Translations under genes and position numbers: made by a program | NCBI GenBank assembly: GCA_029817715.1 | Contig: JARUPY010000245.1 | Coordinates: 186,001-250,000 of the forward strand | From: Melastoma dodecandrum | Taxonomy: Eukaryota > Streptophyta > Magnoliopsida > Myrtales > Melastomataceae | Length of the DNA: 64,000 bases | Direction: 5' to 3' | Notes under the pieces: generated by a model | The model's input: the letters and a program-made list of their open reading frames with translations, nothing else | Told to the model about the DNA's origin: nothing | Database searches by the model: none | Shown: positions 12,053 through 23,925 of the stretch, piece after piece | How positions within the stretch are numbered: position 1 is the stretch's first letter | Layout: each line of letters starts with the position of its first letter

Positions 12053-12778
12053 AAATATTGATAATTTGCTTTTATAATATGGTAATATATTTTCAGTTTG
12101 TCTCATTAAAAATTTCTTGCCATCTCTATATATGAGGCAATAAGGGTGTTTAAGTAATTTAATATCGTAAATTTGGTTTGCTGCTGGTAAATAATAAATG
12201 TTTCAACTCGATTTTTTCAAGGGATATTTTCCAAATAAATTAAATGACATTTTGTTCCAAATTAATATTAATTTGGAAGCAAACAAAATTCTAATCTACA
12301 ACATTTTTATTTTCGCATCTTAGTTATTTAATTTATTTTTTTGGAATGTAGTCAAATATTATACTAATTAAAAAATTAGAAAATTTAGTGCTATTAATCA
12401 ACTTGTTTGTTTATTAATATTTTCTGTTTCTAGAAATCTAATAAAATAGATGGTAAATTGAAGATCAGCAGCATTAACTGATAATTAAAAGGTTAAGATA
12501 AAAAAATTTATAACTTTTGAGATTTTTTTTTAAATTGAGAATTTATTTAATAATAAGTTATATATAAAAGCCTATGTAAAAATAAGATTTAACCTAATTC
12601 TTCCCCAATATTCCGACGATGGAGGTTTTTTTTTTTCTGATTCGAGGATTTCGATTTTGCCCAGCCATGGCTGTGAGTAATTCTTGACTTCGCTTCATAT
12701 TTTAATCGCAGCTTTGTCGGTCGTCGAGCAACCAGCGAAACCCAATCATCCCACGAAGAGGTAGGTAAAAGTTTCCAG
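12053..12778. other. AT-rich intergenic stretch upstream of the cystatin-like gene
   Basis: No gene or repeat recognised. The last 150 bp lose the AT bias and may hold the leader of the next gene. Confidence 0.4.
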
Positions 12779-13708
12779 ATGCGATGCCGGTTTTTTTCAA
12801 GGTTTAGTGTGATGGGGTTGGATGTCTTCCTCGCTAGGTCCAAGGAATCGAGCGCATCTCCGGCCTCTCGCAAGAAGAGAAGGATGGAGAAAGCTGATGC
12901 TGGGAGTGCGGGGGAGGTGGTGGTGGTTGATGGTGTTCGTAAACGGCGTCGCAGATCCAGATTTTTAATCAGCCCACTGGGTGATAGTCGTTGGATGACC
13001 CACGGGGAGCAATCCCATTATTACAAGACTGTCAGAGAGAGTGAGTTCAGTGGCTTTTCTGTTTGGGATCAGCTTTTTGGTTTCGGTTGTATACCTGATT
13101 TGTTTGGTTTCATATGGTTTTGATGTCCCTCACCTTCCTGGAGTCCTGTTTTTTCAGCATGATCTATCCAGTGCGCCACGATGAGGAGGTGGAGGAGTAC
13201 ACGAAATCTGCCATCAGCTTCTATAATTCGCAGGAGGTTTCTGGACATTCGTTGCCTTGACTTCCCCCTAGTTGCCACTTCCCTCTGTTTGCGATTGTTT
13301 TGGATGGCTTCATTTTGGCAGGGCACTGATTTGCAGCAGCTGGTTAAGGTTGTGAAGGCTAATAGCGGCATTAGCTATCCTGGGCACCATTTCATAACAT
13401 TTAAGGCTCGCGATGGTGAAGGTCATGTTCGGACATACGAAACTATGGTGTCTAATATCCCAGGAAAGCCTACCGGGAGGATTCGGGTCGCCAAATTCCG
13501 CGCGAAGCGCCCGCCGGTCCAAACTTTCCAAGGCATAGGGTCCTTCATGTTATATCTCTTTATATCTCGATGTGGAGGGTTGTTTTTATGGAGATGCTAC
13601 TCTGTGGGGTATTTGCTTGTTAATTTGAGGTTAAGATATGTTGGATGGACCAACTTCTTCTGCTTTTGGATCTTCTGTTTGCTCTTGCATAGTTTCTACA
13701 TAATTTGA
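12779..13708 (+). CDS. Uncharacterised cystatin-like plant protein (3-exon model)
   Basis: A consistent three-exon model is 12779-13040, 13172-13236 and 13322-13708 (237 residues). The donors are A|GTGAGT and GAG|GTTTCT; the acceptors are ATCCAG|TG and GGCAG|GGC. Residues 20-60 are Lys/Arg-rich and could be a nuclear signal. The fold-like part reads EEVEEYTKSAISFYNSQ, then GTDLQQLVKVVKANSG and HHFITFKARDGEG. This order (helix, then strands with F-I-T-F-x-A) resembles the cystatin/monellin-like families expanded in several eudicots, without a clear QxVxG inhibitor motif. The last 60 residues are hydrophobic and probably read through an intron, so the true 3' end is unknown. The start could instead be the ATG at 12812. 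No function is claimed. Confidence 0.45.
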
Positions 13709-14079
13709 TGCGCACCCAGTAGTGGTATTTCTCAGTCCCTAATCCAATGACTACTTCATGGTAGTACGCGTGTTTGTTGACATTGAGGAAGATTCAATCA
13801 CTGTTTCCCTGATCCCCTAAAGGCACGTGTTTTGGTCCGTGATTGCGGCGCCTTACCTGATAAACCATCTATTCCAAGAGGTCCATCTCTAGTATTCCTG
13901 GTCTTACGATAACCCTCCGGCACAGCCGTTGCATGTACAATGATTTAATGATGTACAGAATCACGATAGAGGCCTGCTTACTGGCCAGAGGGTCTGAATG
14001 TGGACAAAATTTACCTGCTATTGATGTGGGAAGGCAGAAATCAGCAGCTGTCATAATAATGCGTACGAGGACTCTGCCA
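13709..14079. other. Unassigned stretch between the cystatin-like gene and FAB1 relic
   Basis: Less AT-rich than true intergenic DNA. It may hold the 3' end of the cystatin-like gene or further decayed FAB1 sequence, but nothing could be aligned by eye. Confidence 0.3.
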
Positions 14080-15092
14080 AGACGGAGCATCACCGACCTC
14101 TTGGCCGATTTCTGTGCGTTCATGTATTCGATGAGGTATTGATTTCTTCCCATGGTTACAATTTCTACTATGAGAAGAGTTAAACCATTTTTTAAGAGCA
14201 TTCTCAATTCTTTATTACATTGTCGTGCAGAACTATCGCTGTCACTCTTGTGACATGCCGTCAGAAGCACACATTCATTGTTACACCCACCGGCAAGGCA
14301 GCCTTACCATATCCCTCAGGAAACTTCCAAAGCATCTACCAAGGGAAACCGGAGGAAAAGTTCGGATGTGGCATAGGTGTTCGAAATGCCCCCGAAAGGA
14401 TGGTTTTCCCTTGGCAACCCAAAGAGTCGTAATGTTTGGTGCTGCATGGAGATTATCATTCAGGAAATAATTGGAGCTCTGGATTTCTAATGATGCAGCT
14501 GCAAGCAGGGTTGCAAATTGTGGCCATTCCCTTCGTAGGGATTGTCTCCGGTTCTATGGGTAAATTTACTCCTTTCCTTATCAAACACGTCACTGAGCTA
14601 CTTCTCTATGCTCTAGCTGCTTGGGAATTTTGTGGTGGTTTTGCCTCATCGACTTTGGCCCAGAAAACAAGAACTTTTTACTGACTCGAATTTTATTTTA
14701 TTGTTTTTCAATTATCCACAGCTTCGGCAAAGTGGCTGCTTGCTTTCGCTATGCTTCGATGCTTCGATCCATGTTCACTGTTTTGCCTCTAAAAGTGGAC
14801 TTTAACTTTGGTAATATGGAGTGGTTAGAAAACAAAGCAAATGAGGTGCCTACCCGATACAACTGTAATCTTTCTTGATTGACCATTGCCGCCCAGACTC
14901 ATGTTTTACTTTTTTCTAATGGGCATAATTGTTTCGAGGTCGAATGGAGCTTTTATTCTCCGAAGTGCACAATGAACTCGAGCGTGTGCTGTAGAAATCA
15001 GTTGGTTCTCTATCCGAAGATGGAAACCATGAAGCATCTCAGGCGAGAAGTCCAACGGAGGAATTGGAAAGGATGCTGTTGAAGCAAAAGAG
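14080..15092 (+). pseudogene. FAB1/PIKfyve-type phosphatidylinositol-3-phosphate 5-kinase fragment, decayed
   Basis: Four exon-like blocks keep the order and introns of the Cys-rich middle region of plant FAB1 kinases. They are HRPLGRFL (to 14135), then NYRCHSCDMPSEAHIHCYTH with WHRCSKCPRKDGFP (14231-14559), GKVAACFRYASM (14722-14845), and a MELLFSEVHNELERVL block (about 14940-15092). Breaks seen: the VVM-x-FGAAW tract lacks the expected spacing, a TAA follows FRK near 14467, and a TAG follows ELERVL near 14992. The kinase domain, chaperonin-like region and FYVE part are absent. Retained introns argue for a DNA-level duplication rather than retroposition. Confidence 0.75.
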
Positions 15093-15502
15093 ATGAATTC
15101 CTGGTAGCCATTTTGGTTTCCATTACTAGATTAATGTTTTTGGGCCATTCTGTCGAATTATGAATCAAATTAGCTGTCCCGAGATGACATGTGAGGTAAA
15201 TCTGTTTTTGTTCTGCCCTTGTTGGTAAAGTTGATTAACCCAAAAATGGTCTTATGCGGCTGCGGTTATTCTTTTCCAGGAATTGCTGCAAAGAACGCTG
15301 TGCAGAGATTCAAAAGACAGTACTCCGTATATCGACATTACAGAGATTAACTAGTTTGTGAAGGCAGTTGCCGTACTATACTGTGAAGAAGAAAGGGTGA
15401 CGGCTATGGGTTTTTAAAATTGGCTCACAAAGGCGGTTTATGGGAATAAAATATTTTTCCCGCTCAAGTGATCTTTAGAGATGTCATATCAAACTGACAT
15501 GC
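15093..15502. other. Intergenic stretch, nothing recognised
   Basis: No supported feature between the FAB1 relic and the hAT target site. Confidence 0.4.
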
Positions 15503-15510
15503 ATCAGAGA

Positions 15511-17299
15511 TAGGGGTGAAAATAAAATCCGATAACCCGATAATCCAAACCGAATCGAACCAAACCAAACCGATAATTTCGGATTTTTTGTTTTTTAATT
15601 TTATTGGTTTGGTTTTAATATTTTAATTTCGGTTCGGTTTTTTTTTTCGGTTTTTCTCATTATAGTTTAATGGGTTCGGTTTGACCCGAAAAACCCAATA
15701 ACCAGGGTTATTTTTGTCATTGTAAGTAATGACTATATAAGGGGAAAAAACCCTACTTTTTTTCATCCCTTCCGCCTCCGCCCCCTTCTCCCAATTGCGC
15801 AGCCAAGCTACACACACCCACTTTTTCGAATTCAGCCACACCAATTTCTTCAAGTTCCTTTTAGCCCTAAGTTTCGATGAATCACTCCATTGGAAGTCGT
15901 GATCAAGGTACGAGCACGAACCCGAGATCATTTCAAACTTTTGATTAGAGCATATTTTGAACTGAGATTCGATTTTAAATTTGAATTTGTGAAAATTTTT
16001 TGTTTATGTCGAATGTAGAAATCAATTCACATCGGGGTGATGATGGATGTGTAGAAATCAATTCACATTGGGGTAATGTGAACAACATTAATATTATGTT
16101 GTTCATAGCTATAATATTAGATCCTAGGCATAAATTGAAATATGTTAAATGGGCTGTTGGTATTTTCTATGAAGAAGAAAAAGCAAAAGAGTTGTTACAG
16201 AAAATAGAAGCGACACTTGGAGCATTATTTGATCACTATAATAATATTCTTAACAAATCTATTTCGCATACACAAAATAACCTAGACTTAAGTGAAACAT
16301 CCATTGATACATCTTTAGATATAATGACTGCCATGTATTTGAGCCAAACAGGAAATGAAAATGTTAAAGAAAAATCTGAGTTAGAGAAGTATTTGGCTGA
16401 GGCTTGTGAAACTTCTTTTGGCTTAGATTTTAGCATTTTGGATTGGTGGAAATTAAACTCTTCTAGATATCAAGTTTTATCTGTGATGGTACAAGATGTT
16501 TTAGCTATTCCTGTTTCGACCGTTGCTTCCGAGTCTGCTTTTAGTACAGGAAGACGAGTCATCAATGTATTTCGTAGTTCGTTGTCTCCTAAGACAGTGG
16601 AAGCTCTTATATGTGCTCAAAATTGGCTGCGAAATAGACAAGCTGGATTATTTTCGATTAATGAATATTCTGAAGAATTAAAAGCTTTTGAAACGGGTAA
16701 GTATGGTAACTTTCATATATTCAAATGCTTTTATTCTTTTTCAGTTTATATTAACTGATAATACAATTATCTTCTCTCTATTTTAGATTTGTCTGAAAAT
16801 GCCGATTCTTATTACAACATTGAGGAATAATTTGAAGAGATTTATTCAATGTAAGTATGATAGTATTGATTTTTTATAATCATATCTTATATAATTAATA
16901 TTTTTCTTTTCAACGAATATAGGTTATGCAAGTGGAAGATATTGTCGCACAAGTCCACGTGAATTTTGTATGTTAAACTGGGCTGAAATTTCAAAGTTAC
17001 ATGAAATTAGACTTTTTGTAATTACCCTTCTTTGTTTTTAAATCTGGGAACTATTGTATGTCAAAATTTTTGAACTTCAGAATTATAAGTCAAAATTTTT
17101 ATAAAATGATTTATGTTTTATGATTTTATCGGATCCCGAACCGAACCCGAACCGAACCGAACCCCAAAAATCGGTTCGGTTTTGAAAAAAATATTTTGGT
17201 TTGGGTTAACGGTTTGGGTCGAAAGTTATGAACCCGATAACAATGGTTCGGGTACAAAATATACACAACTCAATCCGAACCGGACCATTTACAGCCCTA
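15511..17299 (+). mobile_element. hAT DNA transposon, internally deleted, with intact ends
   Basis: The left end is TAGGGGTGAAAAT; the right end, reverse complemented, is TAGGGCTGTAAAT. A perfect 8-bp duplication (atcagaga, 15503-15510 and 17300-17307) flanks the element, the length expected for hAT insertion. Subterminal regions are crowded with AACCGAACC-type words on both sides, likely transposase-binding repeats. Total 1789 bp. Only the C-terminal part of a transposase is encoded, so the element is not autonomous. The perfect target duplication indicates a fairly recent insertion. Confidence 0.9.
16000..16830 (+). CDS. Truncated hAT transposase (C-terminal dimerisation domain)
   Basis: Exon 1 runs to 16696 (ACG G|GTAAGT); exon 2 is 16787-16830 after TATTTTAG, ending EE-stop. 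Spliced length is about 246 residues. Seen: the LDPRHKLKYV tract just before the dimerisation region, then LDWWKLNSSRYQVLS and IPVSTVASESAFSTGRRV, and ALICAQNWLR, the classic hAT C-terminal block that mediates dimerisation. The N-terminal BED zinc finger and the first catalytic acidic residues are missing, so it cannot catalyse transposition. Near 16015-16074 a 36-bp unit is repeated (GTAGAAATCAATTCACAT), at the probable deletion junction. The start codon is uncertain. Confidence 0.8.
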
Positions 17300-18912
17300 A
17301 TCAGAGACAAGGGGAAAAGAAAATTTCATTCATTTGATTTGATCGTGTGAGGCGGTTGGCTTTTTCAAGGCAAGTAAATCGTTCGTCACCTTCTGTTGAA
17401 GCTTCTTCTACACCGAAGAGTTAATATAAATGGATAATTATATACAAATATAATTTATTAGGATTTTAATATTCCTAATAAGGTTGATTTGAAGAAGAAA
17501 ATTTTATTCTCTTCTTTATATCATCAAAATCTTTTACTGGATGATATATCATATCTCCATATTTAGTTTGAAAGTTAGCTAATTTAGAGTTTAGGTAAAC
17601 ATTTCGTAATACCTTCTATAAGGTAGAGAGTTTAATTCAACTCTCTGTAATGAAGTGTACAGGCGATTGTACCTTCTGTTTAATAGAGGAAGAAATTCAA
17701 CCTTTTATTATATAGAAAGTTTAATATCCTTCCTTCTATTGTGAAGTGCTCGAACATGTACCTTCTGTAGTGTTAAAACAGATGGTTATAGCTTCTGTAT
17801 GACGTGTACAACTATATACCTTCAGTAGTAGGTTTTTAGGGTTCCTACTTAATTTCTCTTTGTCTTATGAAAGACATTATAGAGGATGGCAGATTCCTAA
17901 TTCACTTCTGAAAAAGAAAAATTTTTCTTTATCCTGAGGCTTAGTAAAGATATCAGCCAATTAGTATTCAGTGTTAATGTGTTCCAGAGTAACAGAACCC
18001 TGTTGTACATTATCTCTCAGAAAGTGATGTCTGAGTTCGATATGCTTCGATCGGGAGTGATATACTGGATTCTTAGCTAGGCTAATAACACTAGTATGAT
18101 CACATTTGATCGGTATTTTTGTAAATGAGTGACCGTAGTCCTCAAGTTGTTGTTTCATCCATAGGAGCTGCGCACAGCAACTTGCAGCTGCTATGTACTC
18201 GGCTTCTGCAGTGGAGAGGGCAACAGAAGTCTGCTTATTGGAAAACCATGAAATCAACATGTTTCCCATGAGCTGACAAGTACCACTTGTACTTTTTCTG
18301 TCTACCTTACTTCCTGCGAAGTCTGCATCAGAATATCCATTCAAATCAAAGTTTGATTTCTTTGAATACCAGATGCCAAGGTTTACAGAACCCTGTAGAT
18401 ATCTAAAGATCCTCTTGACCGCAGTCATGTGAGATTCTTTAGGTGCTGATTGAAATCTAGCACAGAGGCACACACTAAATAGTATGTATGGTCTAGAAGC
18501 TGTAAGGTACAAAAGGGAGCCTATCATGCTTCTGTAGAGCTTACTATCCACTTCTTTACCGTTTTCGTCTTTGTCCAATTGAGTGTTTGTACCCATTGGT
18601 GTAGACAAAGGTTTCGTGCCTTCTAGGCCGAATTTCTTCAGAAGCTGCTTAGTGTACTTTTCTTGGTGTAAGAATGTACCTTCTGCAGTTTGCTGAATTT
18701 GTAAACCAAGGAAGAACGTGAGTTCTCCCATCATACTCATCTCAAACTCACTTGTCATGAGTTTGGAGAATTCATCACAGAGCGTTTCATCAGTTGATCC
18801 AAAGATAATGTCATCGACATAGATCTGGACAACAATGAGATGATTGCTTTGAGAAAGAGAGTGGTATCTACTCTTCCTCTATTGTAGCCCTCTTCGACAA
18901 TGGATGAGCTAA

Positions 18913-19281
18913 GTTTCTCATACCGTCCTTACGGACACCCAAGTGGCGTAAGGTGGTTGGTGGGTGTTTGGAACCTTGTCATGATCCCTGGTTCGAACCC
19001 CATCACGCACACTCCACTTGGAAAATTAAGATTGGTCTCCTGGGTGATGGCTAATAAAGCCCAGGAGCCGCCCACCTGCTGGGCCTTTGGGCCTCAATTG
19101 AAATTGGACCGACAGGGGGAGCAAGCTTCAAGTCGGGCCCAGAGGGGATGTAGTGGGGGCCGGGCCTGGGGTTTGCAGGCTTGTAAAGAGCCTTCGAGCC
19201 TCGTGAGAGGGCTCGCAAAAAGTAAGTCCACCACGAACCCCCGCTGATATAAAAAAAAAGAAAAAAAAAGTTCCTCATACC
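18913..19281. repeat. 12-bp target-site duplication of the SINE
   Basis: gtttctcatacc (18913-18924) and gttcctcatacc (19270-19281) flank the SINE. They differ at one base and both restore the same reverse-transcriptase codons (W-Y-E). Confidence 0.8.
18925..19269 (+). mobile_element. tRNA-derived SINE with poly(A) tail
   Basis: About 345 bp inserted in the copia reverse transcriptase. A Pol III B box (GGTTCGAACC) lies near 18991. An A-box-like AAGTGGCGTAAGGTGGTTGG lies near 18941, at the usual spacing. The element ends in an A-rich tail (about 19251-19269, one G interruption) and is flanked by a 12-bp duplication with one mismatch. These are the marks of a LINE-mobilised SINE. It is oriented on the plus strand, opposite to its host. 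Open frames inside it are not genes. Confidence 0.85.
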
Positions 19282-21421
19282 ATGCTCTAGGAGCCTGTTT
19301 TAAGACCATATAAAGCTTTGGAGAGTTTATAGACGTAGTTTCTGTGTTGCAGATCCTCGAAACTAGGACGTTGACTTACGTAGATCTCTTCTTTGATTTC
19401 TCCATTGAGGAATGCACTTTTTACGTCCATTTGATACAACTTAAAGTTGTTAAAGCAAGCATAGGCTAATAACATTCGTATTGCCTCAAGACGAGCTACA
19501 TGAGCAAATGTCTCATCAAAGTCGATGCCCTCTTGTTGAGAATACCCTTTTGCAACGAATTGAGCCTTATTCCTCACAATAATGCTGGACTCATTTAGTT
19601 TATTCCTGAAAACCCATTTTGTTCCAATGATGGAACGGTTGTCAGGTTTAGGAACAAGTGTCCACACTTTGCTTCTTTCAAATTGATTAAGCTCCTCTTG
19701 CATAACAAGTATCCAATCTGGATCATTGAGAGCTTCATCGATATTCTCTAGCTCTTTCTGTTACAGAAAAGTCGAGTGTTCATAGAAAGCATTCACAGAA
19801 CGTCTTGTCTGTATGCCTCTGTTAAGATCTCCTATGACTTGGTCTATAGGATGTCGGCTTTGATAAAGAGCAGGTGCTCTAATATCACTTTGTTGATTAT
19901 TCTGAGAATGTTCTTCAGAATTGTCATTTGTTTGTTCAAGATCATTTTTAGATTCATGAACAGAGGGTTCACCCATCTCTTTCATAGAGGGTGGAGGTTC
20001 TACAGCATCTTCTGTAGGTTCTTGAGATATAACATCTCTTGTAATGATAGTAGGAAGGTCATTAATTTTTACATTAATAGACTCCTCTATAGTAGAAGTT
20101 CTTTTGTTCAGAACTCTATAAGCTTTGCTAGACACAGAATATCCAAGAAAGATGCCCTCATCTGTCTTAGCTTCGAACTTTCCTAGATTGTCCTTAGAAG
20201 GTCTCAAGATGAAACATGGACTTCCAAAGGAGTGGAAATAGGAGATGTTCGGTTTTCTCCCCCTGTATAGTTGATAGGGAGTTTTCTCAAGTATGGGTCC
20301 GAGTAGAACCCTATTTGATATGTAGCAGGCTGTATTAACACCTTCTGCCCATAGGTTCTGTGGAGCAGAGCTCTCACACATCATGGTTCTAGCCATGTCT
20401 ATTAGAGTTTTATTTTTCCGTTCTACTACTCCATTCTGTTGAGGAGTATAAGGAGCAGAAAAATTGTGATCGATACCATGTTCGTCACAGAAAGTAGTGA
20501 AGTCATGGTTTTCAAACTCAGTACCATGATCCGTTCTTATACCTTTTACAGAAGATCCAATTTCATTATGTAGTTTCTTAGCTAGCTTAAAGAAAATTTC
20601 AAAAGCATCGCTCTTGTGAGTTAGAAATTTAACCCACGTGTATCTAGAGTAGTCATCCACCACAGCTAGACAGTACCTTCTACCGCCGATACTTTGAACT
20701 CTAGTAGGTCCGAATAGATCCATATGTAGAAGTTCGAGAGGTTGAGAAGTAGAAACTTCATTCTTGGCTTTGAATAAAGATTTAGTTTGTTTTCCAAGTG
20801 AACATGCTTCACAGAAGCTGTCATGCTCAAAACGGATATTGGGTAATCCCTTAACCAAATCCTTTTTCACAAGCTTGGATAACAATTTGAAGTTGGAGTG
20901 TCCCAACCTTCTATGCCATAGTAGGCTTTCATCTTTGACAGTCAGAAGGCAGTTTTCTGTAGTACAGAAACTATTCTGAGTCAAGGTATGGATGTTCCTC
21001 TTACGAGTCCCAATAAAGTGAACTTCATTGTTCAGGATTCCAGAACACTTGTCTTGATCAAAAATTATTTTATAACCTTTGTCACAAAGCTGGCTATTGC
21101 TCAACAAATTATGTTTGAGTTCTGTAACCAACAGAACCTCATCGATGACCATGGAGTCAGAACTTCCAATGGTACCTTTGCCGATGACAGAGTCTTTGCA
21201 ATTGTCACCGAATTTAACCGACCCTCCACATTGTAGAGTCAGTTGAGAAAATTTGGATGGATCTCTGGTCATGTGCCTCGAGCATCCACTATCCAGATAC
21301 CATTCACTTTCAACGGTTTCTGTTTGAAAACAGGTATTAAGTTCATTTTGAGCTTCTGTGTGAGCTGTGAGGCACATGAGTGCTTCCTCATCATCAGAAT
21401 CATCAAGTTCTGCCCAAGTAG

Positions 21422-22345
21422 CTATTGCTTTCTTGAACTTGTGTTTAGGAGAAGGTTTCTCCTTTTCTTTAAGTAAAGGACATTCTTACTGTAATGCCCT
21501 TTCTTTTTGCATTTATAACATGTGACCGATTTTGGGTCCATGTGATTTTGGCTTTTCTTATTGAAGCGCTTTTTGGATGCGAACCGCAAAAGGCGTTTAG
21601 CTATCATTGCGAGTTCGTCATCCGAATCAGCTTCTGCTTCACCATCCGAACCTTCTGTAGGTTCTTTTGATGCTCTGAAAGCAATGGGTGCTCTCTTTAT
21701 ATCTGGTTGAGAGGATCTTTCCATCTCATACGAGATTAAGGAGCTCATCAACTGATCTAGTCGAAGAGTAGAGAGGTCTTTAGCTTCCTCTATAGCCGTT
21801 TTCTTGGCTTCCCGTGATTTGGGTAGAGTGCGCAAAACCTTTCGAACTAGTTCAGAGTCTTGATAGGTTTTGCCCAAATGCGTTAGGGCATCAACAAGAC
21901 GATTGAGTCTCTGGAACATCTGTTCTACAGATTCATCAGCCTTCATAGTAAAATTTTCATAGTGGTGAATTAAGAAATTCACTTTAGTTTCTCTTATCTG
22001 GTCTGTCCCAATGTACATGGTAACAAGTTTATCCCAGATTTCCTTGCCCGAAGTGCAAGTTGAAACTTTGACGAATTCACCTTCTGACATAGCATTGAAC
22101 ATCAAATACTTTGCCGTTTTAGTGAGTCGTCTGATCTTAAGGTATTCCCGTGTAGGATGACCTTCTCGATCAAATCGTTGGTTCTCTGGTATAGAAGGTG
22201 GACCATCTTCTATATAAAACCATAAGTCTTCGTCAATAGCATCAACGAATGCGCTCATTCGAATTTTCCAATAGGAAAAATTCTTATCATCGAAAATGGG
22301 AGGATTCCCAACATGTGGTTTAGGCACATTATAATTTTCAGCCAT
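21422..22345 (-). pseudogene. copia gag (nucleocapsid) with CCHC zinc knuckle, frameshifted into pol
   Basis: It starts MAENYNVPKPHVGNPPIFD with FSYWKIRM, as in plant copia gag (UBN2-type) proteins. A central coat-like region follows (VNFLIHHYENFTMKADES), then an acidic stretch, then the zinc knuckle CYKCKKKGHYSKN. In intact relatives this knuckle runs on as xCPLLK into protease in one frame. Here the frame shifts right after SKN and stops at 21422, while the expected tract is in the next frame. About 307 residues. Confidence 0.85.
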
Positions 22346-22815
22346 TTGTTCGATTCACATAGAGTATTACGCTTCTATAGAATATAACGTTGATGAATAG
22401 AGTAAAGAATCTCAACAAGGAAGCAAGCTTCCGTTGGGTAGAAGTCAGTCGTCAAGTCAACAATCGGGCCTCTGTTAAACAGAGCACGAGTATTAATATG
22501 ACAAAATAAGAATAAGCTTTCAAGTAACAATTATTGGATTCGCAGAGCAGCAGGCTTCTGCAGAAAATGCCAATTGTGATGTTTACAGAAAGTATGCTTC
22601 TGTAGAATGTACCGTAGGCTTCTACAAAGTAGAGCAACAAATCGTTTCTCACAGAACAAGGTGCTTCTGTGGAGTAGCGGGTTGATTCGGATAGAGCGTA
22701 GGCTTCTACAGAATAGCAACAGTCATAGAGCTAAGAGCTTCTGTGGAGAAGAACGTGTAGTTGGTAAGAGCTTTTCAAGGATCAACAATAAGCTGTTAAG
22801 CCTCTGTTGACACCC

Positions 22816-22827
22816 GCTCTGATACTA
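22816..22827 (-). other. Primer-binding site (tRNA-iMet type)
   Basis: The minus strand reads TAGTATCAGAGC. This matches the usual TGGTATCAGAGC initiator-Met site with one mismatch, two bases inside the 5' LTR end (AACA|AT). Confidence 0.75.
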
Positions 22828-23164
22828 ATTGTTACACTAAGAGGGGGGTGAATTAGTGTTAATCCCAAATTTTGGATTTCAGCACTTTTTCGTTTTACCC
22901 CGCAGCGGAATGAAAGCTTCTGTAAAACAGAGCTTGTGAGTTTCTGTAAAACAAAACGTTCGAATGTGTTCGTAATTTGTTTGATGGACATAAGAATTTT
23001 TATAGTGGTTCAGCAAATTGCTTACATCCACTCTTCACCCAGATATTTGGATGGTTTCCACACACAAATGATAGCAACTAAAATCAGACCCGTAGACTTA
23101 TCCAAAAAAAAAAAATCAGACCCGTAGGTTCTGTACAACAGAGGCTTGAGTGGCAGAACACAGA

Positions 23165-23390
23165 CCAAAAAGGTTCTGTACCGTAGAGGCTCGTTATGTA
23201 GCACAAACCCGAAGGTTCTGTACTATAGTAACTTAGGCTCAATACAGACCAGAAGGTTCTGTATCGTAGTAAGTTCGGCACAACACAGACCAGAGGGTTC
23301 TGTGTCGAAGTAGCATAGGCACAACACTGACCAGAAGGTTCTGTGTTGAAGTAGCTTGGGCACAACACTGACCAGAAGGTTCTGTGTCAG
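23165..23390 (-). repeat. 41-bp tandem array in the LTR
   Basis: The core GACCAGAAGGTTCTGTGT recurs with GGTTCTGT at about 23172, 23214, 23255, 23296, 23337 and 23378, a period of 41-42 bp and six copies. Each core is a short imperfect palindrome (ACAGA...TCTGT). Further degenerate copies run on to about 23670. Confidence 0.85.
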
Positions 23391-23850
23391 ATGTGTTAAC
23401 CTTCTATAGCACAGATCAAGAGATTTTGTACTGTAAACGTCAACCTTCTATAGAACAGATCCAAGGATTCTGTATCACAGAAGGTATAGCACAGACCGTA
23501 AGGTTCTGTACCAAGAATGTGTCAATCTTTAACAAACCAAAATGGTTCGTATTAGAAATGACTTGAGTTATGTACAGGCTGTAAGGTTCTGCACTAGAGT
23601 AGATTCAGACTTTAGGATTATGCTCTACAAGAGATTGTACAGATCCGAAGATTCTGCACTACAGGAGGTTGCACGCGTTAATGTGACTAACAAGGTAGAA
23701 AATGCGCAATCCCTCAAGGATAACGACTTCGTGGCGTACCCCACGCGATTACGTAGCGAACCCTACGCAAGCAGACAACGTTCCCTTTGTCTTAGGGTGG
23801 ACAACGTATCCTTTGTCATAGGATGAACAGCGTACCCTCTGTCCTGGAGT

Positions 23851-23925
23851 GACAGCCTTCCTCCTGTCCTGAGGTGACAGCCTTCCTCCTGTCCTGAGGT
23901 GACAGCCTTCCTCCTGTCCTGAGGT
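23851..23925. repeat. 25-bp tandem array in the LTR
   Basis: GACAGCCTTCCTCCTGTCCT repeats at 23851, 23876 and 23901 almost without change, with diverged copies on both sides. Frames across it are repeat artefacts. Confidence 0.9.

Larger units (their letters stand above)
17961..21390 (-). pseudogene. copia pol: protease, integrase, reverse transcriptase, RNase H (disrupted)
   Basis: Protease motif WYLDSGCSRHM starts near 21300. Then come the GAG-pre-integrase block LLWHRRLGHSNFKLLSKL with C-x2-C, and an integrase core with MDLFGPT, IRTDHGTEF and NGVVERKNKT, supplying the D,D35E acids. Reverse transcriptase starts GTKWVFRNK (19620) and contains [16 protein letters not shown] and YVDDIIFGS (18810) motifs. 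RNase H has DADFAGSKVDRKSTSG and a terminal KHIELRHHFLRD tract. Breaks: TAA at 19761 in frame, the SINE at 18925-19269, and a one-base shift near 18855. Not functional. Confidence 0.9.

Noticed and set aside
18990..19000. tRNA gene suggested by a perfect Pol III B box
   Set aside because: No cloverleaf or CCA-end structure; the poly(A) tail and target duplication show a SINE.
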